A stretch of 64,000 nt of DNA from contig JAHLKF010000018.1 of NCBI GenBank assembly GCA_025558075.1, positions 310,001 through 374,000 on the forward strand, read 5' to 3'. The position numbers were made by a program, and so were the translations under genes. Positions 47,432 through 60,544 of this stretch are shown here, one piece after another. The notes beneath the pieces are model-generated. The model was not told where the DNA came from and searched no databases. It saw nothing but the letters and a program-made list of their open reading frames with translations. Source of the DNA: Gaertneriomyces semiglobifer. Its lineage: Eukaryota > Chytridiomycota > Chytridiomycetes > Spizellomycetales > Spizellomycetaceae. Position 1 is the first letter of the stretch. Every line of letters starts with the position of its first letter.

Positions 47432-50400
47432 ATGAGTTCGCTGCAGGATAATTATGATGATGCTCTTTATACCTATCTCCATTCTTCACCTTTGCGTTAT
47501 GCTTACAGTTTACCATTAAGTGATGGGGTCAAGAATGATGTCTTGATTAGGCTGAAGGAGAGACTTTGTCTGGGCGTGGGTGTGAATCTTTCCGAGTGGG
47601 TGTTTCCTGCTGGTGCACCCAGTGGCGATGGCGTCGAACCTGAATATCAGGAAAGTCAACGGGGAAAGGCTTGCGGGCATGTATTTAAAAGGGGTGAAGG
47701 GGTTTGGCGTTGCAGGTGCGTATCAAAGAATTAGTATGGCCCGCCTTTTCTCGACGAATGCCTTACCGTAAAGGCGACAAGAGCAGTTATCAGCTTGAGC
47801 GCCCTTTGTGATCTGAATCAATGTGTGATACGAGCGCGGCTGCAGAATGATTTTATGAGCCGGCGTAGACACAGGATGCGTCTGACTGCAATCGCTGCCA
47901 TCACTGGATTTGCTTCATAACGCATGGGATGAGGCACGTCTGGAGGATGGGAACTAACGCATCTTGCGATCTTCAGGAACTGTGCTTTTGACGAGACGTG
48001 TGTATTCTGCGCCCGGTGCTTTCATGCAACGAATCACGACGGCCACGATGTTTCTTTCAGCATCGCTAGTGGCAGCGGAGGCTGCTGTGATTGCGGCGAC
48101 CCGGAAGCTTGGAAGACTGAAGTGAAATGTTTATACCACTCCAATGTGGATGGCAACCAAACGGCAGACGTAGAAGAAGGGCGGCGATTAGCGTCGCTGC
48201 CGGAGGAGCTCAAGCAATCAATGAAATCGACGATTGCTACTGTATTGGATTTTATAATTGACACGCTTGCGTACAGTACACTTCCTGTACTTCCCGGCGA
48301 TGCTGACGATGTGTCTGCCGCCCATCCACCGGAACCTGGACAGGAGCGTCATCCATTGGATGGACCTCCGCATGCGTCGCTACTATACTCTCTAACATTA
48401 TATAACGACGAGTCCCACTCGTTTTCCGAGGTGATAGAGACGGTAATGGATGCCACTAATTGTACCGAAGCACACGGTAAAACTGTTGCAGAAGCAGTCG
48501 ACGCAAACGGACGTTATGTGGTAAAAACAAGTGCCAATGTTAACGAGCTATTAGCTTGTGGTCGTGTGTTGGCATCAATTGGATTGGCCGTCGGAGTATC
48601 AAGTGCCAGACAAGTGTTTCGCGAGGAAATTGTAGGGATTTGCATTGATTGGCTGAAAAGTTTGCCACGCTCGGTGTTAGGAGTTCAAACCAGGAACGGC
48701 AGAGAATATGAACCTGTTGACGCCTTCATTCGTCAGACCCTTTGCGAAGAACTGTCGGCGCCTCGTCGGAAAATCAAAGCCATATTACTGGACGTAGATA
48801 TGGACAGAGGGATGGAAGACGTCCCCGTGCAATTGTGGTTCACCGATAACGGCGATTTGAATAACATTGACCAGCTAGTAGACGGCGGAGGTGCGTCTCC
48901 AAAGTTACGGATTGACTATTTATTAGCGTATGATCATAAGATGTGGAAATTGGCGCGCTCAAGTTTGAAGGAGCTTTACATACAGACAATGATCGTGGCG
49001 GGAGAGCGCTTCAAAAAAGTTATGGGTAGGTGGTGATTAATTGGATGTCGACCAAGCGGTGTGGCTTACTATTGGTTACTTACAATTGGTTACCTCGTTA
49101 GGTGTGCGCTTCGCCCGCTTGTACCCGTGCCTCCTCTCTACGTACCTTTTCGCCGACCGTGAACCCGACCTTAGCATTCTTTCGTTCTCTGTTCAGCTCT
49201 TTACTGTGCCCACAATCATTCACTATCTTCTTACTCACACAAACATCCTGGCGTTAATCTTCAGCATTTTGAAGGCATTTTATTTGTCGGAACCCTACCC
49301 GGAAGAATATAAATTGATTCCACTTGCGAGTTTCTACGATGGCGTACGCCGAGCTATCATGGAATCACGACCATGGTATCGGTATTTGAAATGCGAAGGG
49401 GAGGCTGCAAAGAACAGGCGCTATTGGCACCTGTTCGTTGATTTACGATACTTGCTCTCATCTCATCCACACAAGAACCTGGCATTCTCTCACCAAACGT
49501 CACATGGACGTGATGTACTCCTTGGTTTTTTGGACCTTTTAACCCTTTGGCAAAACTTGAGCCCCCAACGCCGGTATATCCGACAGCATGTTGAATACGA
49601 GTCTGAACACTGGGTAAATGCATTCAATTTGGGCCTCCAAGTTAGTCGATGCATCAGCAATGTTGTCGAGTGCCTGTCATACTACCCGGGGTCAAATTAT
49701 GACGAAGACAGATGTAATCAAGATCTCCAAACTCTTTCCTGCGTGACGAAAGCACTCTGGGAGTGGTCAAAGGCGGAACGGCACCACTCGTTAAGGACGT
49801 TACAGCAGTCGACAGGGCTCGCAGTTGGCCTAGGTGTGCAGAGGGATATACCAGATGAAGAGGGATTACATGTGATAAATGTTCAGAACTTGACGGTTGG
49901 CTCGATCAAAGTGCCATATTTCAGGGTGGATGAGATGGGCGTCAGCTGGTTTCATCCTCTGCATTGGTTATTGGGAGGCTTGATAGGCGCTTTGAGATCC
50001 ACTCAAAAGGGTGGCACGCACGTGCTGCACGCTGTTTTTAGAGATTCGCTTCGCAGGATGAATCCCGCCTTGACTGAATTCCAAATCGAAGAAGAGATTC
50101 TTAGCATCTTTGATTCGGCACTACATTCAGCAGTACTACTTAGCCAGATACGATCGGGGATGTGGGTCCGGAACGGCTTCAGTTTGCGAGCGCAAGCGTC
50201 GCACTTCCGGGACACGACATTGAGAGAATCATGGGATATGGATGTCTTCCTAACCCAAATTCTTTCCTGCGTTGTTGCGCCTTCTCGTTTTCTTGTTTCA
50301 CTCATGGACCGTTGGAGTTTGGTCGAGTTTCTGAACGAACCGGGCAACATCACAAACTCTCCAGAGAAGGCCCAGCTCCTCACAATGCTTGAAGACTTTT

Positions 50401-53400
50401 TTGTCCACCTCGTGACTCTGATTTGTGAAAGAAGCAAAATTTTGAACTCTGGTCCTGAAAGTGAACTCCGCCGGGAGATTATCCATTACCTCGCATCCTG
50501 CCGCGGCCTGTCATATTCGGAACTTACCAAACGATGCACAGAGAGCCTGGCGGATGCTGTCGAGACGGATGTGTTTGAGGAGATTTTATTTTCGGTGGCG
50601 GACTATCGTGAGCCGGAACATCTGACTGACACTGGAATGTACTGTCTCAAGCCCGAGCTTTTGAGCCAAGTAGATCCATGGTATTGGCATCTAGGTAGAC
50701 GTGAGCGCGAAGGGGTCGAAGAAAGGTTAAAGACCGCGGGGATATCGTTGGGACCACTTCTGTTACCAAAGGTTCCGGATACTAATGCTTTGAGGGCGGT
50801 TGGAAGTTTTGTCCATGAGGAAGCATTCGTTCGTTTATGCTTCTATGGGCTATGGGCGGGAGTTAGCGAAGGAAGACAATGGTTGATTACAGAGGTGACG
50901 CAAGCAACATTGTGCGCAGTGGAGGTCGAGAGACATTGGCGGGAGCAAGCACTTCTACCAGTCGGTGGCATGTATTTTTCGGACCTTGCCTCAAGCATCC
51001 GAATGGATGTTCCAAAGGGGCGAGAAGACATACCTGGGGCCTTTGGAAACAGTCAGACTTTACTTGCGTACGTAATTGCAGTTTTGGAATCTGTCACGGA
51101 GGAAGATTTGTCGGAAGTTCTGTCCCGCCTTTCACAATTGCTTAAGTCGATGTATGAGGTTGTTGCGTCAGAAACCGCACGACAGACGATTGTGCATCAT
51201 CAAAACCGACAACGGGAGGCACTAAGGGCCGATGGAACACCTTCAGAGCAGAGTGAGCTTGAGCGGAAAAAGGCAGCGGCTAAAGAAGCTTCCAAAAAGC
51301 GGAGAGAGGAAATAATGAGACAGATGAAGGCGCAACAAGATAAATTCATCGAAATGCAAGCCAATTTGGAGGTGGATCCCATCGTTGAAGATGAAACGCA
51401 CGTCATCGAAGGTTGGGAAAGTGAAGCTCCTGAGAGCATCAGTGCCGACAAGAGAAGGTCATGGGATTTTCCGCGAGGAACATGTATCGTGTGCCAGGAG
51501 GAATGTACTCTAGGAGTCGGGAAAGCAATGTTTGGTCTCCTCACGCTTATTCAACCGTCATACTCTTTGCGACTCATTTCTTTTGATCCCGTTACGACAC
51601 CACCAGTTCTACGCGAAATTGTCACCAATGTACGCTCCACAGTTAATGTCGCGACGGATAGTCTTGAGCATCCCGGATCGCTTTTGACGGAATCTGGCCT
51701 TCATATATCATCGTGTGGCCACTTAATGCATTCTCAGTGCTTTTTGGAGTACTATCGGAGCATTGAATCACGGCATAATTCTCAACCGGCAAGGAACCAT
51801 CCGGAGGAGGAGGAGCGCCGAGAGTATATGTGCCCACTATGCAAGAGCTTATGTAATGGATTTGCTCCTGTCCTTCGAGACAAGAGGGTTGAAGAGGTAG
51901 CTGGCAGTATTCCGGAACGTAAATTGGAAGTGGGCAAATGGTTTGAAGACACCGTGAAACCATGGATTAAGGTCATTGAAAGAGAAGTCGCGAGCGAGGA
52001 GCATATGGATACGGACCACCCTCAGAAGTCCGAGGACTTGGACGACAAATTTGCTGCTCTAACATCGATAGACCATCCAATGTTTGGCGACTCGTCGACG
52101 CGAGATTTCGCCAGCTTAAGCGACATTTTTCAAGATCGTCTCCTGGACATATGTCAAATGATAACGCTCGAAGCGGCACCCGACCCAGATTCAATTCTTG
52201 ATGAAGAACTTGACGGATTGGACCAGTTATGGGAGTTGTTTGGATATACCATAGGGATTACTGAAGCCGCAACGCGTTCTACAAGACTTGATTTCTACTC
52301 AGCGCTCGGAGAAAAGAATGGAATATTACTGCGGGTTCTGTCTGAAGATATACTTGTCCACAGCGCCCTTACTCTCGAGGACAAGGATGTAAAGGGAAGG
52401 TTTACCGCTCGGATGTATATCATGCTCCGAGGACTCTTCTGTGGCATGTCTACTGAGCCTGACAATGCAGACCCACTGCTAGTAACACGGCTCTCAGATT
52501 CCGTGTTGCCGCCGTTCTTGATGGCGGATGGGCTTCGGGCCTTTTCCGAGATGTGCTTCACACTAATACCTGCTAGCGGAGTCGATCGCACCGAAGATAT
52601 ATGGCAATGGGTCAGAATATGCTTTGTCTCAGAGGTCGTTAAATGTGTAGTAGGAATGCTGGAGGCGGTACGTGGTGATTCTGGTGAGTGGTTCAACGGC
52701 GACGACCTTCAAACTGCCAAGGCGGAATGGAATGGGGATGCAGATCAAGTGGAGTTCTTCATTGAATGGATATGCCAGGGCATGAAGATCAAGGAAGACA
52801 GCCAACGTTTGTTGGCAGCTGTTGAGGTCGCCGCATGGATCGCCCTAATCAAGCGGTTAACCTTACCTCTTCTTCGCGGGATTGCGATGATGCTGTGGGC
52901 GAGATTCGGGATTGTACCTGATGATTCTGATGCAGCATTTGAGAAGCAGGAGTTTGATCAGCTGCGAGCCTACTTGCGTTGTCCAAGTCTTGACGTACTA
53001 TTAAGCCGGGAAACCGTTGAAGACGATTTCTGGTCGAAAATCATCCGTGGCTGGCTGAAACAGATTGACATGAAGAATGATTCTGACTCTGATGATTCGG
53101 AGAGCGAAGGTGATGAAGCGGTAGATGGAGCAAATGCGAAAAGCTCACGACGTAACTCCAGACGTGGCTCACAGTCCAGTGGCTCGTCCCAACTAATGGA
53201 CCTGGACTACGACATATTTAGCGCAAAATATGACAATTGGGAAGAAGAAGTGCGAGGATCAGGATCTTTGCGCCTAATAGCTCTTCCAGATCCGCGGCCT
53301 CCAAGACTGATCGCTCTTCCCCAGTCGTTATCGACCCTAATTGAAACCGCCGCGAGTCGCACATGTCATAAATGCAACACCATTCCGTCAGAACCAGCGC

Positions 53401-53824
53401 TGTGTCTGTTGTGCGGGACCTTTGTTTGCAGCCAATCTTACTGCTGTCAAGAAGATGAAAAGGGCGAGTGTAACGTCCACGCTCGCCACTGTAGTGGAGA
53501 TATTGGCTTGTTCTTTTTGGTGAAGAAATGTGTCGTGCTGATGCTGAACCGCGGAGATGGGATGTTCTTACCACCGCCGTATCTTGATAAGTATGGCGAG
53601 GTGGATTTAGGATTAAGGTACAACGGACGCTATTTCGTATTTAAACGACGCTTTCTCACTTCGCGTTATTTCTTGTTTCATTTCCTAGACGTGGCAGGCC
53701 ACAGTTTCTGAACAGTAAGAGGTACGGGGAAGTGCAGAAACTATGGCTAAACCATCAAATTCCCAGCTACATCGCCCGCAAGATTGAAAGTACCTTCGAT
53801 ACGGGCGGGTGGCAGACCCTTTGA
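47432..53824 (+). CDS. UBR1: UBR1-type N-recognin, E3 ubiquitin ligase
   Basis: RING E3 that reads destabilising N-terminal residues in the N-degron pathway. Exons 47432-47715, 47977-49025, 49102-53617 and 53689-53824 give 1,994 aa, the usual size for fungal UBR1. Order: the UBR-box zinc finger (GKACGHVFKRGEG, CFHATNHDGHDV, GGCCDCGDPEAWK) for type 1 residues; a ClpS-like domain (LYNDESHSFSEVIE) for type 2 residues; a long helical middle; a helical Lys/Glu/Gln-rich stretch near 51230-51370; a RING-H2 (CIVCQEEC, SSCGHLMHSQCF, CPLCKSL); and the UBR-type C-terminal domain with PPPYLDKYGEVDLGLR. The first intron, 261 bp, splits the UBR box. The last intron restores RRGRPQFLNSKRY. Confidence 0.95.
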
Positions 53825-53920
53825 GACCATTTGTCCTAATCTATTCCATCATTGGTCATTAAGTGTACCATTCACTGAAGGCATTTATGTCATAGCCGCA
53901 CGCGTAAAAATATACTGCCA

Positions 53921-56908
53921 CTACTTTCTGATGACCTTGTCCGCATTGGTTCTTCCAGTTATCCAGCAAACACCCTCGTCAACTAGATCTCCCAAGAGTT
54001 CGTTGAATTCTCGTTCACGAATACCCATGTCGCGCACCTCCCGGAAGAGTTCGGCCCATTTCTTGCGGCCTTGCTCCCATTCACCATCAGTGATCAAATG
54101 TCTCAACTGATCTCGCTTCTCTACCCTGCCTCTTCGTTCACGGGCGGAAATCCCGGTATTTACCAAATCCAAGTCGATCATCCCCGTTTTCGGGTCAATA
54201 GCGGATGTTTGTAGAGCTGCCATTACCAATCTGTGCGCTTCAGCCACGTCCGACGCTAGGACTTCAGGTGAAAGACGCATCCGTGCGGACGCTTCTGCAA
54301 GCCGAATCATCGACTCAAGTTGACGAGTGGTGAAGGTAATGGTTCTGCTACCGCCATCCTTGCCCAGAGAACGAAGCTTGACATAGTAGTCAATTAGCGC
54401 TTCACCTGCACCCTCCGAAATGGTGGGATGGCACGTGGATTTCGCATAGTTGATGTACTTCGTGAATACTTCAATCGGCACAGTCTCACCATTCTCATTT
54501 GACCCAGCTGAACTGGGGCCAAATGGTTCGTCACAGTAAAATCCAACCAAGTGCTTCGCGAGTCGTCGATCATCCTCCTCGTTCACCCGATCTAAAACGA
54601 GGTAACACAGATCAAAACGACTCATCAACGGAGCGGGCAGATTAACATTCTCCACAACTGAGAGCTTTTCGTCAAACTTGGAATTGATGGGATTTGCACA
54701 GGCGAGAATGCTCGTCCGGGCGTTGAGAGTTGTAATGATACCGGCTTTGGCTACAGAGATAGTCTGCTGTTCCATGACTTCGTGAAGGACTGAACGAGTG
54801 TAATCACTCATTTTGTCGAATTCGTCAATACAGCACACACCACCATCACTGAGGACCAAGGCTCCACTTTCGAGAACCAGTTGCTTTGAGTCTGGATCTC
54901 TAGTGACATACGCCGTCAATCCAACGGCGGAAGAACCTTTTCCGCTAGTATACACGCCCCTCGGAGCAATCTTGTGAACATACTGTAATAGCTGGGATTT
55001 GCTGACACCGGGGTCACCCACAAGTAAGACATTAATGTCACCCCTTATTCTCGGGCTCCCAGGCTTGTCTTTCTGAAACTTATTGGTTCCACCAAACAGT
55101 TGTAAGAGAACACCTTTCTTCACATCCTCCATTCCAAAAATGCTCGGAGCAATGCTGCGAGCTAAAAGCTCGTACAAGTCCTCGCGCGCAGCCAAAGTAT
55201 CAATTTTCTCTTGTTCTTGTGGGTCTTGTCTAGCAATCTCATCGCCTTCCTCGAAATTTACAATATATTCATTGTCAGAAACAATCGAGCGGTCGATCCC
55301 TAAACGCTTCTGATTGGTTCGTTTTACATGCACGATATCGACGTACGTTTTGAATAGTGGCTTGATCCCACGACGCCGCGGATTCACGCGTACAGGAATG
55401 CCTCTAAAGATCCCGGTAATCTCGACGCGATCACCAGGTTTACAAACGTCAACCAAATCATCATAAATACACATGGATACGGTGTGTGGCGTCTGTCCAT
55501 CAGGTGTTTCGTCCGGTGTTTCCTGCAACCGGGATATTTGCTTGTCCGCAAAGATGCACCGGTTATGGATCAGCTGCATAGAGTTCCGCGACTGGCACTC
55601 GTCGCGCGGACAGCGTGTCGGCTCTTCAATTCGGCCTCGGTCGTTGTCGACCTCCAATGTTTGATCACACACATGACATCGGAAGAAGGCCTGCTTCAAA
55701 TCCGGTATGACTGGAGACGAGCGAATCACAATACCCTTGACAGTTACTAATTGATCGATATCTACAGTAGGTCCACATTAGCGTTAACGAATAGGTGAGG
55801 GGATGCTCAAGCTCCGGGTTTACCTCCTGGATTAAGTTCTCGGAGGTTTACCGATCTCTCGAGATTGAACGGGCGCACTCTCATCTGTATCCCTTCGTCC
55901 ACATCAGCAGCAAACATGTCTTTGAATATTTCGCTAAGGGTGTGATCCATTAGGGGGATCACTTCTTGAGGGTATCTCACCAATTGGTGGTAAAGCTTCA
56001 TTCCGGAAGGATAACGCTTCAAATTTCGACAATCAAGGTTGAGGTTGCATTGCTGGGCTTCTTTGAGCTGCTTCAGAAGGCGCGGATAGAACGGCTCTGG
56101 GGTCTCATCGGTATCCATATGACCCGCTGCGGCAGGTTTGATGAAATTCAATATGAACTCTTTGAATGCAGCAATGGTATCCCCGATGCTAACGGTGGTA
56201 CCCCAAATGACTGGCTGTACAAGTACCGGATCTTCATGTTGTTGGAGCCCAACACTCGAGCTGACTTGAGAGCTGGCGCCATGAATGTCGCTCATGAAAC
56301 CAAGGTGCATTTGCCGGCCGGTTTCGGAACCGCTCCTCAACCGGTCAAATACTCGATTTCCATTGATATCACCGCGGCGATGTCGAGGTGTGCCCGCCGC
56401 TGAGCGTGAAGGTACACCTACATTATCTGCAAGTGACATTATAGTATCTGTTCGTGGCGTACTGGAGGGCTCGAATGGATCAGAAGAAGGGGGATATAAT
56501 AAGGCACCAGTACCTACAATACCAGCTTCTAGTGAACATGCGAGTGGGTATAGCCGAGACGGGGAAATCACTCACCAGTCCTTGCCATACCAGGCGTAGG
56601 AGGTACAACCTCACTGCTAGGGTCGGCCCCCCATCGCTCAAAAATAATGGGGCGGACGTTTCGGTCGTCCTCCGTCCAGGGGTGGAAATGGGACGAAGAA
56701 TGGTGTTCTCGGTATCGGAGTGAACTCCACTCAGATCTTGCGTTTGAGAAACGTCATGCTTTATGGTATTCGTAGAACCACTTCCTAAGCTCTCCCCAAA
56801 ATCAACTGCTGTCTCCTGTGTTGGTGCTTCATCCTGGATAGGCATTAACGGATTCCGGCGTCTTTGACTGCTCGGCGTCCGGGCCGGCGGCCGGCTTGGT
56901 GAAGACAT
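53921..56908 (-). CDS. MCM4: DNA replication licensing factor MCM4
   Basis: Subunit of the MCM2-7 replicative helicase. Start MSSPSRPPARTPSS at 56908, followed by the usual Ser/Thr/Pro-rich kinase-target tail. Then the N-terminal domain with a zinc motif (CHVCDQTLEV...CPRDEC), OB segment, and the AAA+ core: Walker A GDPGVSKSQLLQ, Walker B CCIDEFDKM, arginine finger SRFDLCYLVLD. The string SAVGLTAYVTRDPD separates MCM4 from other MCMs. A winged-helix C-terminus ends at VCWITGRTNADKVIRK. The intron 55762-55823 is certain (joins ELNPG to DIDQLVTVKG). The first intron, within about 56490-56625, is uncertain because more than one splice is possible in the disordered tail. The 3' end faces UBR1 with 96 bp between stops. 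Confidence 0.95.
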
Positions 56909-57220
56909 GATGTAAATCTACGGCTGTAAATAGTGCCCTGCGTGTAAACTTGCTGTAAGATGGGCCAGACAAGCTGCAGAATCGACTGATGAATCTCAAC
57001 AAAAGCTGTGGAAAGCTCGAAATTTGCCGCGCCCCCGTCCGAACCTGTCCAGTCCCAATGGCACAGTCATCCCTGGTTCGAGTGTCAATATTTATTTAAT
57101 CAATAAAAAAGCGTATACAGGGAAAGAATTTACACTACGCAAAGACGTCCAAAGCGCCAACAGTTCATCGAAAGCAACACATCCAAAACTAGACTGTAGG
57201 ACGACGCACATCACTCATGC
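56909..57220. other. Intergenic: MCM4 upstream region
   Basis: 312 bp between the Mei2-like 3' end and the MCM4 start, both on the minus strand. An AT-rich stretch lies at 57080-57120. I could not confirm an MluI cell-cycle box (ACGCGT) here. Confidence 0.45.
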
Positions 57221-59672
57221 TCAGCTAGAAAACCCAGTATTCTCAATGTCGCTGGCTACTGCAGGATATGGAGTCCAATCGTCAGATAAAGTCAGTCGCG
57301 ACAAATCCAGGTCGTCAAGTGAAAAGCTCGAGTGTGGGGAGTACGTTTCATTCGACCCAGATTCTCCAAAAATGTTACGTTCGAGGTTGGATTGTAAACC
57401 CGGAGGTAGAAGAGGCATTTCAGTGGGAGCCCGTAGGCCAGTATCGAGCTGATTAGGGGAACCAGCCCGGCTCACACTCGGACTGACGTGGCGGAGCAGT
57501 GGTTCATGCACAAGTAGAGGACTGGCGACAGCCCCATTAGCAGGGGATGGAGGTCGAACAACCTTATGCGGCTGTCCAGCATTGTCCCGACTAAACAACA
57601 CCTCTGAGCGTGGTCGGATCGCGGTAGTTGGCGGTGGAAACGGTTGTTCCTCGCCACGGTTCGGACCAGTCGTGAAGAAGACTTTAGGTCGGTAAGATGG
57701 ATCTTCCAGCATGACGCTTGAGTTTCGAAACTTCTGCACTAACGCCTCCTTCCCTTGCAGGTTGGCGTAAGATAGAGTGCAGACTTTGTCGCTGTTGAAT
57801 TTAGACCTAGACGTTCCTCCGTTAGTACAGAGCAAATGAACTAACTCAGCCAGCCAGATACCACGTACCATTTCTTTCCGACCACTCTTTCAGCAAACGA
57901 CAATACAGCCGCTGAGCTGACAAAGTTGATAAAAGCGTATCCGACGTTGCAGCGATTTTTAAAATCCATCCTCAGGTAAAGAAAGTCGTATTCGCCCTAC
58001 GGAGCGCGTGTTAACGAAGGTTATGACGCATTGTGGAAAGCATCATGCTCACCTTATGCGTACGGTTCAGAAATTCGATAAGCATACGCTAATGAGAGTG
58101 ATTCATCAGGATCGTATTAGTCGTGGGTGTCCGTCAGCAAAAGACGCACCTGCGTGTACTTGTTCGGTATATTACGAATCATGAAAGTGGTGCGCGTATC
58201 ATAACCCATCGCTGCGCAGGTGCACGTCAGTACCAGCAGCAGATGAAGCACATGCCAACGAGACGTACCTATGTTGTATAGGTTGAGCTCATTGTTTCCA
58301 CTGTTCTGCATCGGGGAGCGATTGGAGACATATGAGCGGGGGCCATGGTCACCTTTATGGGCACGCCTCGGCGGAAGCTGAGGCGTAAAGGCTGCGGCAT
58401 GAGTCATAACGCAGCTCGCTGACGCTATCCGCCGTGGGGTTGGACGTGCCGATGCCAGCGACGTATCGATTTTCAACCCTTCTTGTCTACGGCGGCGGTC
58501 TTGCCCCATTTCATATCCTCTACCAGGCCCAACGGGATAATAAGAGTCCAAGGCGCCGGTTGACGCCAAGTGGTGAGTAGCCACAGGGAAACGGTCTTTG
58601 GGATGAGCAGGCGTAAAGTGAGTAGCGGTGTTGTTGAAGTCGTGCAAGGGCCCATAAAGCAATGGCGATGTCATATCGGGTAGATAGGATATCGGGTGGG
58701 GTTGTGGGGATGGCTGCCATCCCACGTATGCTACGCGAAGGTAACTTCCCTAGAGCCAACCCATCAGTGCTGATCCACACAAAGTACGTGCAAGTGGCAA
58801 CATACCATTATATTGGCGCCATGGAGAGCATGGTACGCCGCCTCTGCTGCACGAACATCCAAGTACTCGACAGTGTAGCATATTTGATCGTATTGCGTAA
58901 ACTCGTAAAATGAACGGATAGTTCCCCAAGACGCAAGCATCCCTTCCACTGCACTATCGTCTCGATACACGAAGCCAACCAAAACCAATTTTCCTTGGTT
59001 CTGCAAATATCGTACCACGTTACCGTCTCCTAATGCAGGTTCCGACTCTAAAAGATTTTGCAGGTCCTCAATATTCACGAAATAAACAATTACTTTGGCG
59101 CCAGCAATAGCGGAGTTGCGCAAAGCGTTGTAGGCGGCAACGGCGTCGGTCAAAGAGTAAAACATCACCACGGCACCACTGTATAGCCCAAGTTTTGGCC
59201 GAAAAAGATGCCGAATCTCACCAAACGGCTAAGAGACAGTGTTAACCAACAAATAAAATGTTGTAGTCGGAAGCTCATAATACCTCCAAAATGCTCCATA
59301 ACCCCGACAGTGTAACATCGATTGGCAAATTGTCGATCGCAAGGTTTCTGGTATCGCTGGACCTGTGCGCGGTGAACGGCATTCCCGAGGTGACAGGGAA
59401 GGAGGATTCCGCACCTGCACAAGATGCAGCACTCATGCCAGGGGAGGAAGGTGGAGTACTCACTGTGTTTTGAGAGGCCATTTAGCACTGAGGTTAAACC
59501 AGTAGTGGAAAATGCGCAACCTACGTAAAACTGAGCGCTCGGAAAGGGAATCCACAATGTCCGTTCGGACAGCTGAATCATCACCCTTCATCATCTTCTG
59601 AGGTCCATACGACGGAGATCGCGTGGGAGTAGGCGGTCCAGATGTACTTAAGGTCCAATCGTTATTGGACAT
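57221..59672 (-). CDS. Mei2-like RNA-binding protein with three RRMs
   Basis: RNA-binding regulator; in fission yeast Mei2 drives entry into meiosis. Domains from the N-terminus: a disordered Ser/Thr/Pro tail; RRM1 (TRNLAIDNLPIDVTLSG, then PFGEIRHLFRPKLG after an intron); RRM2 (KLVLVGFVYRDD ... YDQICYTVEYLD); a long disordered linker; and the C-terminal Mei2-specific RRM3, whose first strand is TTFMIRNIPNKYTQ, followed after introns by EYDFLYLRMDFKNRCNVGYA, FINFVSS and KVCTLSYANLQGKEALV. The tail ends IENTGFSS. The start is uncertain: 59672 begins MSNNDWTLSTSG, but 59481 (MASQNTVSTPP) is also possible. Codons upstream of 59672 stay open to 59762. Confidence 0.88.
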
Positions 59673-60544
59673 CTGAACACGCTCCTGGTACCATGAGTAC
59701 ACATCATTCACTGCACGACAAGCAATGCTGAAAAACATACTTTTCAAAACTGTCGGCCACAAGTTGCCCCAAAATTCCCACAGCCAGCTTCCGTGGCAAA
59801 ATCAGAGTGGCAAACAACTCCTCCTGCTTTTTGAGCTCGGCAAATGGTTTGCACGCTGAGCAATTCCTCGATAACAATCAACAAACTAAAAGGCAACTAC
59901 TCAGCCTCAACCTCATGTTCCTCGCGTGGGCACAAAGTACCTACCTCTTCAACTGGCCCTTCAATAATCAACCGTCTAATACTATCTCAATGTCCAAACC
60001 CAACCACCACTGGAACGTCCCTCGCTGCACCAGCTCTAACTTCACAAATCTGCGGGCGTCGACTTATTACAGTGTCTTTTGCACTACCATAGGTCTAAAC
60101 CTGTCTACCTCTAAAAGAAAGACCCACGGCGAAGCACCCCCAAAAGCTGTCCCAGTAGTCCAGCAGCCTCTGCACAAGAATACCCGCCCTCAGCGTGTGT
60201 TGACTCGAACCACCCTCCTCGCCTTCTCCGAGAGTGTATGTGTGTATGCCTGTATGCGTCTGTACGGTGTGTGTATGCAGGTGTGCGTACTGGCTGGCCG
60301 AGAAGAGGGTTTGCCTCACTTATTAGACCCGAACAGACAGAGACACACTCACAACCCGGGGGGGCAAATTCAAAGGGCAAGATCGTCGCTTAGTCGAGCG
60401 TGGCTGTGCCGCAGCTGGATTACGTACGCGTACCTGTAATTTGAAAGTGTGTGTGCACGCGCGTTGGCATCCTCAAAGCGCAACGGAGCTACCGGGCGCA
60501 GGACGATACAGTAGATAGACCCCCATTCAGAAAAGCTACAGGGC
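59673..60544. promoter_or_regulatory. Divergent intergenic region with a TG-rich tract
   Basis: About 870 bp between divergent starts (Mei2-like on minus, Laa2-like on plus). An imperfect TG/GTAT repeat runs at 60228-60293. The ORF of about 210 codons at 59807-60439 has low-complexity, non-family sequence and looks random. Both promoters should be here. Confidence 0.45.

Noticed and set aside
59807..60439. 210-codon plus-strand ORF upstream of the Laa2-like gene
   Set aside because: It crosses a TG-rich simple repeat, has no domain and is out of context as an upstream exon; treated as promoter DNA.
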